Shown: positions 38,401-51,309 of the stretch, piece by piece
Position numbering within the stretch: the first letter of the stretch is position 1
Layout of the letters: every line of letters begins with the position of its first letter
Assembly: GCA_013396655.1 (NCBI GenBank)
Contig: WBMV01003156.1
Location: 2,375,361-2,439,360, forward strand
DNA: 64,000 nt
DNA from: Campylorhamphus procurvoides
Lineage: Eukaryota; Chordata; Aves; Passeriformes; Dendrocolaptidae
Direction: 5' to 3'
The notes under the pieces: generated by a model
Told to the model about the DNA's origin: nothing
Databases searched by the model: none
The model's input: the letters and a program-made list of their open reading frames with translations, nothing else
Translations under genes and position numbers: made by a program

Positions 38401-41400
38401 GCCCTAACTTAAATTTTTAGAGAAATCTGCATGCAAAAGCAGCTTTTTTTTTTTAACTGAGAGATTTCTGAAAGAACATTCTTTATGACTAAAAAAAGCA
38501 GAAGATGAAATATTTCTAGGCTGCTAAAAGGTCAAAATAAGGAAGCGTGAGAAGAGGAGAAAATGAGTAAAACTAACACAACACTTGGGAACGCTGGAGT
38601 GAATGCATACAAAGTAAAATAATACATTTCAAGCCTGCAACTAATGAATTATTTTGAAAGATGATCTTCTAATCAGATACAGCTATCCACTTTTTAAGTA
38701 ATGAGAAGTGGAAATATTTTTTGTCTATATCCACAAATAATTCTTGAAAAGAGAATATTTGGCCCCTTCATAGAGTTTCTCCCATGTTTGTACACCAACA
38801 CATGTAGTATGAGAACCAGCCAGGGTGAACTGGGAGCAATGGTCAGGTCCCACAGCTGTGATATCCTTGGTATTAGTGAGAATTGGTGGAATGAGTTCCA
38901 CAGCTGGAATTCTGGGATGGAGCACTACAGGCTGTTCAGAAGGGCGAGGCAGACCCATGTGAGGTTTGAGAGTTTGGACTGCACAGCCCTTACAGTTAGT
39001 GATGATGTACTGGACATCCTCTGGATGAGGAATAAGCAGATGGAAAAAAGGGTTTTGTAGTGGATATCAACTACTGATGGCCCAGCCAGGATGCAAGCAC
39101 TGATGGGAATTCGGAGAAATTTCTGGATCAGTAACCTTTGTCCTTATGAGAGATCTCGACTTCCTAGGCATGAGCAGGTCTTGGAAATCCCTGGTCTGTA
39201 GGAGATAACTTCTGATCATAGGTACTCAGTAAGCCAGCTAAAATAGTCTATTCATTCTTTAACATTCCTCACTTATTTTGTTGTATTTTTACAAGAACGC
39301 CCCATACATCATCTTCAATCAAGACAGTGCCCTGAACAATATGAATATGCAATTGTGTAAATTGCACTCTCTGCTCCTTTCCCTCAGTGGGGGAATAAGC
39401 CATCAAGAAGCATTTGATACACAATGCAGATCTCCTTCTAGCACAGACCCTGACCCCTGGAGCCTGGGGAAGCCTCTAATTTAAGCTGGTCCGCAAGAGT
39501 CCTTAAGGGACCTGCTGTCTGCTGGGTATAATTAGAGGAAAAATCTCCCTGCATTCTGTATGTTATCCAGCCATTTCTCTGTGCTGAAGACAATTTCCCA
39601 CGTTTTTCCTGTAGAAATGACTCAGATTACAGCAACAGATTTGCTAGTACAGTCCTTTGATTATGCAACACTTAATATAGATTTGAGCCTTTCTCAGCAT
39701 CTGCCTTGGGAAGTCTTTGGACTGAGTTTAATTGAGGTCTCAGAGTTAAGTCTAAATAGTCAGTTCTCAGTAGGAGCATAAACAGAGCCTCTCAATATGT
39801 CATACACTGAAATATTAAGTAAGCAGTGTAATGTAAAAGTAGTTTTAATATTCACACTCACCTAGGGTAGCTGTAGTCTCTCAAAGTACCTTAGGGCGAC
39901 AGCTGTTTGTAAGAGGAGCACTGCAAATGTGTTTACTTTTATTTTTCAAGAAAAGGTTAAATTTTCTATGGATAATTTGTTTCAGGGGACACTTCTGGCT
40001 TCTATGGTATTAACTGACTCTCAAATAGATTTTTTTTTGTATATGCAATAAATAAAATGAACTATACGGTTCAATTGAAATCAGTATAGATTCTTGTCAT
40101 CCTTTTTGAGAATTAAAATCTCTAGAAGTTCATTTTAGCCTTTAAAAATTGTATTATACAGACAAGTGCAAAAAATAAGACAATATATACATAGGTATTT
40201 ATATATATGAAAATATTACAGGAATGACCAACTGAAAAAGAAAGATATAACTTAGTTGCACCTGCTTGGAAAATGCATCTTTGATTACTATATGGAAATA
40301 ACTGCTCACTTTCTTTCAATCGGATCTTGACCAGTATCTCAGTGAGCTGATCTCATTAAGCTCTTTTGTCTGACAGTGCACGCTCTTATTTCATTCCACT
40401 TTTCCAAGTCACACTGACAGATACATAATCAAGCTTTGAACTTTCCTTCATTGTGATTTTTGTCAAATACTCTAATGGTTGTTCCTGCCAACACATTCTA
40501 TCTCCTGTGCTTATATTCAGATTACAAGTGACACGAAAAAAAATAAAATTCCAAACAGTTTCTGTACACAAAAAAAGAGGTGCAACTAGGATAGTAGGTG
40601 GTCTATGGTAAGTCAGTTCTCCTGGGCATTGAAGTATGAAAGTTTCCACACCTCTCTAATGCTTTAAACCCCATAGCATTATATCTGTGTTTGGTTTTAA
40701 TTAACATTTATAATCTTGCTATATAATGTTTGACTTCCAGAGCAATGGGATTATTGAGCTTTTCTTTCAGATTCTTCTATAAGACAGTGTGATTCAAGGA
40801 AGGAGAGGAAGAGCAGATGGGCTGTTACACACCACCCCATGTTCTGCTCAGAGGAGAGGCCTGTGCTGTAGGGTGAAGGACCTCAGCAACTGTCTTGCTA
40901 CCATCTTAAAAGGAATATACTTTTTCAAAGACAGTAATAATTGGGCACATTTATCCCAGTATCAGGCGCCTTCTCTGCTAGTACAGATGGAGTATTTCCA
41001 TTGTGTTCCATTTACTCATAATCCATTAAGTTTCTTTAAGGTATTGCAGTAAAGTCTGAGTTCTGTTTTGGGTTGTATTCCAGTATGGGTCAGCCACAGA
41101 TGTTGCACAGGATAAAAATGGTACCTTTGCAACCACTGTGATGGAGATGCAGCAATACCTCCGATGTGCTCTCAACTCTTCAGATACCTTCCTGAAGATG
41201 TGAAACCAGATTAAATGTCTAATAATCCACCAATCTTGAGCAACTAAGAAGTTGCTCAAAGAAATCAGACTCATTTTTGAAGTGGCACTGCTCAGCATCT
41301 TAGCTGAACATCTACTACCTACTCTAAATTCCAAACCAATTATTGATTTACTGGTATTGGTACCCAAATTAGCTAGATTCAAGATAGTACACAGATATCT

Positions 41401-42151
41401 GTCTGTGCTACAGCTATACCTTCTAGTTGAATGTATTGATAGCTTCTCTGGAGAAACCTTGGGGTTTAATGATTCAAAACCAACAAACTTTTTATTTTCC
41501 TGGGTAATGAAGGGAAATAAAAGCACTTTCTTCTTTCTGAAAGAGAAAAATGGAACGCTTCCTGATTGTAGGATGGCATTTCTTCTTGAGCAGTGTCCGT
41601 GGAGATGCAAGTGAAGTATTAAACTTTTATTAAGCAAGTTATTTATCAAACTTGTAGAATATCTAGGCTATTAGCTCTATCACACATGTCTCTCCAATGT
41701 GTCATTGTTTTAAAAATACTCAATTAATTGTATTTAGAAAAATAAAAGATATGGAAGGTTTTCTCTCTTGATTGTTTAGGCTTTGGGCCAAAATGCAGTT
41801 TAGAATAGATTTGGATTGCAGACATGTTGCTGCCAACTTCTTCTGATTCTAGTGCTCTGGAAAGTCTTCTCATACGAATCCTAAATGACAAACCACTGTA
41901 AAAAACATATGCACTGAAGCAGAGAAATGAAACTAAGGACTGATTGAGATGATTCCTTTGAACATGTTCATGAGAAAAATAAATTATGACTTTCCCCACA
42001 AAAGTATTTTAGAAAAAAAAGTATAATGTTAACATTTCTTGGTAACGACTATTTGTCTACAAATTATGATCCTGTATACATTCACTACTTGGTTTTGCTT
42101 ATTTTTAAAATTTCCTACTTTTTGGGACCAGCATTGCTATTTAGTCATTAC
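35481..42151 (-). other. DMD: DMD intron 13
   Basis: This intron is 6,671 nt long. It contains a decayed CR1 endonuclease fragment on the plus strand (38782-39220). Two overlapping opposite-strand open frames of 207 and 120 codons lie at 41026-41649; neither resembles a protein I know. Most of 35500-38600 is AT-rich sequence with nothing to report. Confidence 0.9.
38782..39220 (+). mobile_element. CR1 LINE ORF2 endonuclease fragment, decayed
   Basis: Plus-strand translation gives PCLYTNTCSMRTSQGELGAM, then CDILGISENWW and LFRRARQ, matching the N-terminal endonuclease region of CR1 ORF2. After a gap it gives LTVSDDVLDILWMRNK and, in another frame past a stop, LVLMRDLDFLGMS, the equivalent of the LVLMGDFN motif. 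Stops and frameshifts show it is dead. Sequence before the match and the 3' half of the element are missing. It is antisense to DMD. Confidence 0.8.
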
Positions 42152-42271
42152 CTGAAGCTGCTCTTCCAGGGCTGCAGTAGCTCTGTCTCCACTGTTTTCA
42201 TCCACCACCACTACCATATGGGTTAGAGAATTCACTTTGACTTGTTCCTGTTCCAGATCTTCTTGAAATGC
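42152..42271 (-). CDS. DMD: DMD exon 13 (spectrin repeat R2, helix B)
   Basis: This 120-nt exon holds 40 whole codons. The motif [17 protein letters not shown], with its run of four valines, is diagnostic of dystrophin repeat R2; human has [17 protein letters not shown]. The end ([10 protein letters not shown]) leads into exon 14. The acceptor is TTAATTACAG with a weak pyrimidine tract, and the donor is CAG|GTAATG. Confidence 0.97.
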
Positions 42272-45200
42272 CTGTAATTAAAGTGTTATGTGTTAGAAAA
42301 TGTCTTCCAAAGTAAGAAAATGCTGTGTGCTTGGAGTCCCACTGACTGATTAACTTGCACAACTAACCAGCTATGACAACGTTATAGCTCACTGTTACTC
42401 ACAAGTCCTAACTCTTGATACAATATTTCAGTCTAGAAATTTGGCTTGAGAAAGCATTTGTTGAGTTTATGTAGCTGACTCATAGGTATTTGCATAGTAT
42501 GTATATATACACTAATAGCCTGCAGATTTTAAATAGTCACTGGAGTAGACTTTGTATTTCATATTCATTTATTAAAATATTTAAATTTTTCAAAATTGTA
42601 AAATATATTAAAAATACATTATTTCATTACACAGCTGTACACTAAGTACAGCCTGGCACTCCTACAACATCACTTAAATAGGAGAAAACTGCTTAGGACA
42701 TGACTCACATTTAGGAAACTCATGCAGCACCCTCGTTTCACTTACTCAGAAACCAGGAAACTAAGCAAGAAATGAAGGCGCTTCATGATTTCTGCATGTC
42801 TGAGGAAAAACTTCCTTGCCCCTTTTTCTTTATTTTTTTTTCCATCTCATATGCCATGAAATGTGGAATCCCTACTTGGCCACAGATTGTCAACAAAATC
42901 CAACCCAGCCCAGGTCTGGAACCAGGGAACTGAGCAGACAGGCCTTTTTTCTCCTTCCTTTGCTGAGGCCCAACAAGAGGACAAGCAATAGAAATGAAAG
43001 ACGTTAAAGAATTTTTGGTACTGAAAATTCAAACCACAGAGAAAGCAATACTCAGTTTCTTTTCATATTTGTTTCTTAAATAGGTTCAGCTTTATATTAG
43101 TGTATTAAAACCCGTATGTACTGAACTCCAGGATTATGTCCTCAACACTTCAGCTGATTGTGTCCTAGGAATCAGTACATATCTGAAAAATATTGGCTAA
43201 CCACATATGTCCTATACTACAAACTATGTTGAATTTCACCATGCCATGGTTTTCTGCTGCTTTTTTAAGTAGATTAACTCACTTAGGTATGAAGGGAAAG
43301 CCCTTGTTGAAGATAAGGGCATGCAGTCTAAACACCTTTGGTAAAACATCTTACTTTTATTTGAAAATTAAAAATAAAATATAATGTGGCTATAAAAAAT
43401 AGGAATGGAATTCACACAGTATTTATTTTTTTTTTAAGGCATAAATTTCTTACCACATATTTCAGAGTTAATTCCTTCATGGGCATAGCCTTAGAGACAA
43501 TATAAGAATTCTCCTTTTTCTGACTTTCATGCCTGTGATTGCCATTTGCTTCAGAGAGCGAGACTATAAAACAATTCTCAATGACTGTGAAGCATTCCAA
43601 ATTGTTAGAGCCATCCCTGGAATTTAGACTTCTCAACAGTTTATGGCCCAGCACTTGATCAAGGAAGAGGATGCAGAGCACTCACAGATCAGAGAGTATA
43701 ACACAGCTCACTTCCCCCAGGTTTAATCCCCTCTTTAAGCCATACAATAATAAACACATTGCTCTGCAAGTCTACAGCAAGGGACAAGGTGACTTTTACT
43801 TCCTGCTTAGTTGGTGTCTGACAGATGGCACCCCAGAACAAAACCAGAGTTACCAACGCTCTGCAAGTGCAGGAGTGGATGGCACTTTAGAAATGGGAGT
43901 CTCACACATTGTGAAAGACTTGAAGTCACGTAACAGATGAACCAGAAAGCTGAGTCATTATCTAATACTCGGACAGATTCAACTTACCCTGAGGAAAAGG
44001 ACTGTTCTTTATAACCCAAGTGTCTATTTTTACCATGAAATTAATTGGTGAAAATTGTTTATATTCAGGATCTTGTTGAAACAGGAATTTATGAAGGGCA
44101 GTCTCAAGGCTAGAGCACACTCTGTTCAAGTAATTTAAATTGAAATTTCTAACAGGTTCTTCTGAGCTTGTTAGAGAGAGAGCAAGTTTTCAGGGACTTA
44201 AAATGTAGGATGGATACAGATGTTGATGCATGGAAACAGCAACAACAGAAACTCATAAAACTCCCCAGTTCCTTTAATTCCTATCAGATAACACCTTACA
44301 CAATTCCAACTTAATGTAGTTCAAAGTGAATAAAATACCCACCTAGGTCGTTCAAGTGTTCAAGTACCCAAAGACAAATCCAACCCTAACATTTGAACAC
44401 TTAAGAAGTATCTCACTTTACATTTTCAATTAATTTGAAGTACTAAAAATCCTAACATTAAAAAGCTTATATGTTTTTAGAAAGTTAATGAAACTATAAA
44501 ATCTATTAGCTATAAATTGTATAATAATAATTTCTAATAATAAAGTCAGTTCAATTTAAAGCATATATTTTCTTAATTATAACATTTCTAATATAATATT
44601 CTGCTCAACAGTTTTAAGATTTTCAGTAGCTTTCTCCCTTTATAAAATTATAAGGGAGGGACAGTTGCAACAGCAGAAAAAAATTCATAAAATACTTCTG
44701 CAAAAAACAATCGTTCTTTATGGAAATGTTTAACTACTATTCCAAAACATATCGACTATGGCAGATTTCTCACCAGAACTCTGTGCCTTGCTAATGACAT
44801 AGAATCTTCTAGAGTTCACCACTACTTCAGTCCATTCTGAAAATTTTCTGTACTTTTCAAGATATTATGCTCATATATTTCTGAGCAGCATGCTGAGAGG
44901 ATGGTATGTTCTTTCTGTGGTCTGAGTATTTGCTACCATTTACTGAATGAGGTTTTCTTTAGTGACAGGACCCAGCAGAGAAACTGAAGTGTCAGTCAGA
45001 AGAACTCAACACCAATATTTACCAACATTGTTGAGAAAAAAGGTAGAATAAAGAAATCAGATGTATGGAAATCATAAGACAAGGGGGGATACATAACATG
45101 AAATCAATGAGAGATCAATAGAGAGAAAGATCACAGCTAATGAACAGGTAAAGAGGGGAAGTCAAAACTGTAAAGGTAAAGAAGAGACAGGATAACAACA

Positions 45201-47130
45201 AACCAGACCAATCATCTTTGATGAAGTCTGTTTCATTTGAAATGATCATTGCCTTTTACATCTTCTAACTTCTGGTTCCTCCTATGAATTTACAAAATAC
45301 TGTTTCTGGTACACCCAGAGTCAGGAGAGACTCAAAGAAAATACGAGGGAGGTTCAGGTTTGCTTTTTTGTTTGCTTATATAATAATGAAGCAATAAATG
45401 TGATAATAGGATTCCGTTGTTTTAACTCTTGTTATAGGAGGTAGCTTTGCTGTATAATATATACAAGAAAATTGTATGAAACTTTATCACAATAATTGAA
45501 AGAATGCAAAATGTTGTTCTTTGACTTCTGAATAAGACAAACAATAAATTAATGCAAATGCAATTAAAATTAAACCCAAAACATTTTCTTTCCAGCATTC
45601 TAGCTAAATTGTCTTTTGCATAGAAAACAGGTTTGAAAAGTAATACACATAAATAAATAATGTTGACTAGCTCAACACACCGAGAATGAAGAACTAGTAT
45701 GTGGAAGAGAGAGATTTCTGCATGCCTTCACTCAGAATCTTCGAATACAAGCTAAATACACATTTTTCTCAGTATTAGAAAGAAGAAGCATAAAGTGATT
45801 GCATAAATAAAAGAATTACATTTTATGTTACTATTCAAGCATAAAATGCATAGAAATAAAGTTATTCAAGTCTTACTACTCATGTATTCAAAATATTTCA
45901 TGTTTCTTTCTCTAATTACCATTTCACAATTACCTGCAGTCTTTTTTTAAAAAAGAGAATTTAATGACAGAATATGAGCTTAGCTAGCAAAGCCACGTAC
46001 TGAAATACATTGTCTCCTCACAGGGCAAGCAGACATAGCAAAAATAGCAGCAGGGGCTGTAGAATTTGTATTTATCTCAGTAGCACTCCTTAATCAGAAT
46101 GCAAAGAAATCACCTTTAACACACAAGTGAATCATGAAGTCTTGCAGCATTTGACCTCTTTTTAAAAGAACTGTAAAAGATGATTTTAGTTTGGATTGTT
46201 TCTTAGGATGATCTGCCCTCTAAAACTTGCACTGGCACAGGCCACGAAGCAGCAGGTGTTAAAAACTCTCAAGATACAATGGAAATGAACTGTTTTGAGG
46301 CATTGATGCAGAAGCATTAACAGATTATCACATTAAATCTCTGCGACCTCACAAATCATCTTTTTTTTATACTTTTCTGTGTTTCCTTATCATCATCCTC
46401 ACCACATACCAGGGGTACTTGTATTAAATTATTTTAAAATTTAAATTAATATGAAACAAGCAAATTTAATCCAGTAAAGGAAACAAAGGTATTACACACA
46501 AATTATAGTCTCTCTTCTTTTAGTTCTCAATTTTTTCAATTAAAAAAATGATCCTTTGGAATGTGAAAAAAAAGTGGCCAAATTCTGCCTTACATTCCAT
46601 TTATGAGTTTGTTATATATTGTTAATTAAGTACATTAACAAAAAGCATTTTCTACAGTTAGAAAGCAGGCTATTTTACATTGCTCTATGAATACATATTC
46701 ATAGTCCCAGGCGTCCTAACAAGATTATACAGTCTGAGTACTGCATCATTACTGCTCCAACATGCAAGGGGAAAAAAATAACATATAAAGAAGAAAGCAC
46801 AAGTATTAAAAGATCTGATATATTCTTATTGTCGCATGCAATGAATGGATATTACAGTTGCCTCACGTATTCAAATACATTGTTTATATATAAAAGGGAA
46901 GTAATTTTTTTTTATATCAGAATAAAACTCAGAGTTGTGATAAAATAACTCTACAAAAGCTTGTTAACTGTACAGAACAATAAATACTAAACCAAGATTC
47001 CATATTACTTTGCTATGCTCTAATGGCAGGAGTAGAGCTTTTAAAATGCCAAAAACTCAATTTGTTTTTCATGCCCTTGCCCTTGGAAGCACACCACAAC
47101 CCTAAACCCAACCCTAACCCTAACCCATAC
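42272..47130 (-). other. DMD: DMD intron 12
   Basis: This intron is 4,859 nt long. Its first bases after the donor are the telomere-like array (47098-47126). No transposon could be named in the rest. Short open frames at 42816-43007 and 43671-43940 look accidental. Confidence 0.9.
47098..47126 (-). repeat. Telomere-like (TTAGGG) array at the intron 12 donor
   Basis: On the transcript strand five G triplets follow one another: two exact TTAGGG units after the first GGG, then TTGGG and TTTAGGG variants. The array begins at intron base 5, overlapping the donor GTATGG. It is a short interstitial telomeric sequence and fits the formal pattern of a G-quadruplex (five G3 runs with loops of 2 to 4 bases) in both DNA and pre-mRNA. 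G triplets just after a donor are known intronic splicing enhancers bound by hnRNP F/H, so a role in exon 12 splicing is possible but unproven. Confidence 0.9.
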
Positions 47131-47281
47131 CTTATGCTCTTCTACTTGACGCTTTAGGTCCTCTAGATCTGGACCTAAGGGCTCCAAATCGATTTTCTTT
47201 GTCCTTTCCTCTGTTTTGGTCAGCCAGTCAGCTAACTGGGCCAGCTGCTGATTCTGCAGATCCATTAGAACTTTATGCAAA
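47131..47281 (-). CDS. DMD: DMD exon 12 (spectrin repeat R2, helix A)
   Basis: This 151-nt exon starts with the third base (T) of the Asn codon split from exon 11, then adds 50 codons. LADWLTKTEERTKK carries the helix A tryptophan of R2, and LGPDLEDLKRQVEEHK differs from human only at EE for QQ. The acceptor follows a strong T-rich tract ending TTTTACAG. The donor is AAG|GTATGG. Directly after it, from intron base 5, lies a telomere-like G-triplet array (separate entry), which is unusual. The reading frame stays open for 29 more codons into intron 12 before a stop. Confidence 0.97.
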
Positions 47282-47412
47282 CTGTAAAACAAAAAAATAG
47301 CAATTACAATTTATACATGCTAAAAACAACAGGCAGAAACATCTGATCTCTGTATTGACCGATATTCATGAGGTTACATCTGAAGGCAGAATGAGGATAG
47401 ATACTTTCAAAG

Positions 47413-47590
47413 GGGAACAGGCTCCCCATGGCAGTGATCACAGCACCAAGCCTGTCTGAGTACAAGAAATGTTTGGACAACACTCTCAAGCACATGTTGG
47501 GATTCTTGGTGGTGTCCTATGCAGGACCAGGAGTTGGACTCGATTACCCTGATGGGTCTCTTCCAACTCAGCATATTCTACGATTCCATG
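47413..47590 (+). mobile_element. CR1 LINE 3'-end fragment
   Basis: GGGGAACAGGCTCCCCATGG, then GTGATCACAGCACCAAGCCT, the AGGACCAGGAGTTGGACTCG block and a final TCTTCCAACTC...ATTCTACGATTCCATG make a well-preserved CR1 3' end in plus orientation, antisense to DMD. It sits about 130 bases upstream of exon 12 in gene terms. Confidence 0.88.
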
Positions 47591-48176
47591 GAAGAGGTAA
47601 CTTATAATTTGTTGAAAAAGTTTTGATTCTGGCAAAGAGTTTTGAAGATTTTCTTTAGAATCTTAATGCTGCATACAATATTCCATCAGTTTTGTCTTCC
47701 AGTTGCATTTCTATTAGAGCTGGAGTTTAAAATTTCTACTACCTATTTTTTTAAAGCTTGTGTTATCTACTACAAGTACTTTGAAAACTCTGTGACACCT
47801 GACCTTACCATGCTTCCTTTAATTTTGGTTATTAAGCAGAAAAAATATTAAATTTTCAGTTATTCAATGGAGAATGCTCTGGAGAATTAAACAGGAAATA
47901 CTTCAATTTTGTCTAATCAAAGTATTTTGATAGTTCCAGTGACCCATCACAAATCCTTCCCTTATACTTGCCTCTTCAGAAGTACTCAAAACTTTCCTAA
48001 AGATAATCTTCTCATCAGAAGCATTTTTAAATTAATGTGTAAACTATTGCTGAGCAAAGGAATTACAACAGCATCCTTGTATTACCCATCTTTCATGCCC
48101 TGGGGAGCCTTTAATTTAGATTTGACAGACCAAAGTCACTGTCCTAAATCACACTGAGCTTGTTGAAACCAATAGA

Positions 48177-48239
48177 TGTTATAGCATCAGGCTATATGTT
48201 ATAGTATATAGTGTCAGTATATGTTATAGCGTCAGGCTT
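48177..48239. repeat. Three-copy short tandem repeat, ~20-25 bp
   Basis: Three units start TGTTATAG at 48177, 48197 and 48222, and each contains a ...TCAG core (CATCAGG, TGTCAG, CGTCAGG). The array directly abuts the CR1 fragment that follows. Confidence 0.75.
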
Positions 48240-48240
48240 G

Positions 48241-48500
48241 GTGCTTTGACCACTGCCCTGGGGAGCCTGTTCAGTGCCCAGTCATCCTTCTGGGGGTGAA
48301 GAACCTTTTTCTACCATCCAACCTAAACCTTTCCTAACACAACTTCATGCCAGTTCCTCGAGTCCTGTCACTGTCACCACAGAGAACACATCAGTGCCTG
48401 CCCCTCCTCTTCCCCTCACAGGGAAGTTGTAACTGCAATGAGGTCTCCCCTCAGTTTCCTCCAGGCTGGACACATCAAGTGACCTCACCTGGTCCTTATA
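48241..48500 (-). mobile_element. CR1 LINE internal/3' fragment
   Basis: Plus-strand phrases GTGAAGAACCTTTTTCTACC, ATCCAACCTAAACCTTTCCT, AGTCCTGTCACTGTCACCAC and CTGCAATGAGGTCTCCCCTC are the reverse complement of the CR1 3' region upstream of its end. The terminal ATTCTATGA part is absent. Same orientation as DMD. Confidence 0.88.
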
Positions 48501-51309
48501 CTTTCAAATGCACAGCAGTGGATATAGAAAGGGGAGAAACTGCAGACAATCATCAAGATGAACCAACTTGAAATAAAGTCTTGCAAACAAATCTAAATTT
48601 TTTTAAAGTTTGTTTTCAAATAAGGTTTTAATTACACCTGTTTCTTGAGTGGTACCTCAGAGGTCTCAAATTGTCCAGGTGTTATGCCTGGAGCTTTGTG
48701 CAGCTATGGTACTTTCTAGAGACAGTAATTTTTGAAGTCTCCGGTTAACAACTCTTAGAAGCAAAAGACCAAATCAAACAAATCATGGGAATAACTATAA
48801 GGAGAAACTGGAACTTCAACGGAAGTTGAGACACTGAAAAAACAGAAAAGGTTACAAGAAATGGGAAGGGCTACATTAATCCAAATCTCTAAATTGTACA
48901 TATCAAACAGTAATGTTTTCCTGCATTATATCTGTCAAGGATTTTTTTTTTTTTTAATAAGAACAGAATATCATGCATCTTTGTCATGCACTATGATTTC
49001 AGGGTGGGTTTTTTTAGCGGAAATCATGTGTTAATTATTGAACAAAATTACCAGAAGACCCATATAGTATCTTTTCCACTCTATTCTTTACAGATCAAGT
49101 ACAGAAAGATGATACCCTGCTTTAATACAGCCCATGGTTCACATGGTATTAGCAATCTCAGTCCTTCAGTTTCAACTGTGCATTTTGTCTTATTTGATGT
49201 TCTAAACTAAGCTATTATAAGTAAAAAGTGCAATGCTTCATCCTAGATGTATCCTCTTAGCAATAATTTAAATAAACAGTAAAGAAAAATCTCTTAAACC
49301 GAAGAGAATTTAAGAAAACCAAGATACAATGCAGTACTTATTATATGACTATTGATTTTATTCTGAATAAGGTGCAAAAACTTGAACATTAAATAATCAC
49401 AGTTTATTTTTAGGCAAAAGAATGTTTCTTCTTTCTTACCATCCTCCAGCTACTTTCTGGTTTTCAAATTACTTTTATAAATATCTGACAGGGGTTTTAA
49501 TACTTATTTATATACCTCAGGAGATTATCAAAACCTCTTTTTATGCTATGCATCTCATAAGTTTCAAATGAAAAAAAAAATTCATTGAATTGAATGTGTT
49601 TTAAAAGTTGTATAATTCTCTATAAAGTCATACATTTCCTCTCCAGTGGTATATTTTTCACCCTGAGATACTCTACTATAGAAAATCCTATTTGGGGAAG
49701 GCCAGGAGTAAGAAATTATAAAACCAGGCTGTTTTCCTTCAGCATGCAAGTGCATTGCTTGCTAGAGGAATCAAATACTTACAATACCTAGTGAATACAT
49801 GGGAAATCCAGTTGGGGCTGCTTTTACACAAAGGCATTGCTATGCTACAAGCTTCCTCTGACATTCTGACCTCCTAAATCCCTTTTCCTAACCCTTTCAT
49901 TTTTATAGTACTCTTTATCAGTATATTGTTCTCCTCTTCCTGTTGATTTGTTTTCCCAGTGCGGTAAATGTGGTACCTTCTGTTACATTTCCTATTACCA
50001 TCACAACAGAGGTCAGACAGCCCGGCTGTTCTCATCTTCACAAAAACCATCTCTCTTTGGATAAACATGCCACTGTTGCCTTAGGGACTACATGACAGCA
50101 GTGTGCTCAGAAGACTGTGCTTTAAGCTGAAGTAGAAGATGGATCCTGAGGTTTTAAATTATGTATAATAACCCAGAAATGTATTGTGATATGAAAGGTC
50201 TTCATAATCTTCCAGCTGGTGTTTGAATCACCAGGGTTAGACCAATAGGTCAAAATTAACTATATCTAAGAATGGTACTCCTGATAAATTTTCTCTTGCC
50301 CTAACTCAAATTTCATTGAATTTATAACAGATTTCTTTTCTGGAAGAAATTGAATAGCAGCATAACATTCTCTGTGAAGCTCATTTCATTTTATGTCTTC
50401 TACTGAATTCATATTACCCAAATATGACATGCTTCAGAAGAAACTAGCCCATTCAATTCCCCAAGCAATGTCCTACAGCTGAATCTGGGAGATAAGTTTT
50501 ACAATTGGTGTTAAAGGACATTTTAAGTAGACACAGTACCACTTACAGAGGCGAGGTTACTACTTGCATGTGTTGATTTAAATGAAAATAAAGATGGCAA
50601 AAAAAACCCTTCCCACAGTAAAGCAACATAGATTTTTCTCTCCAGGAAAATAATAGAGCTGAAACGAGTTAGGTTGAAACATCTGAAACCCATCAACAAT
50701 TTTATAGTCAAAGAAAGACAATAAAGAAAGCAATCCCAATATTCAGTAGCCAGTTGAAAAGAAAACAAAGGTTTGGAATTACTAAGAAAAAAGAGAGTAA
50801 TGCCATGCAATTATTGAAAATCACAGTTTCATTTTTCATACTGTGGACAACCCCTCAACTCAGAAAAGATAGGGTAGAACCGGAAAACGCTCTAAGAGGA
50901 GCAAGGCAAATAACCAAATATTCCATATACACTTGCAAAGAGAGTAAGAACAGCATACACTGTTAACTCTCACTTCTAACAGAGTTACTCAAGGGAATCA
51001 CTGAAACCACCAGTGACAAACAAACAAGAATAAGCCATTCCTTAAAAAGGTAGCACTCATTTGTTAAGAGGCATTTGGAATCCACTGCCAAAGGATGCCA
51101 TGGAAACTAACAGATCCAAGAGGATAAAAAATAAATAGATGGAAGAAAAAAAAGAATAAAATTCTTAGCACATTACCAAATTTGCAAAACCTCTTCCTCG
51201 ATACCTTTAGCTGAAAACAACTCGAGGTCAGAATAATTCTGTGGAGAACTTCATAACATAACACATTAGTATCAGGTCAGACCAATGACACACACGGATA
51301 GTGACTCCA

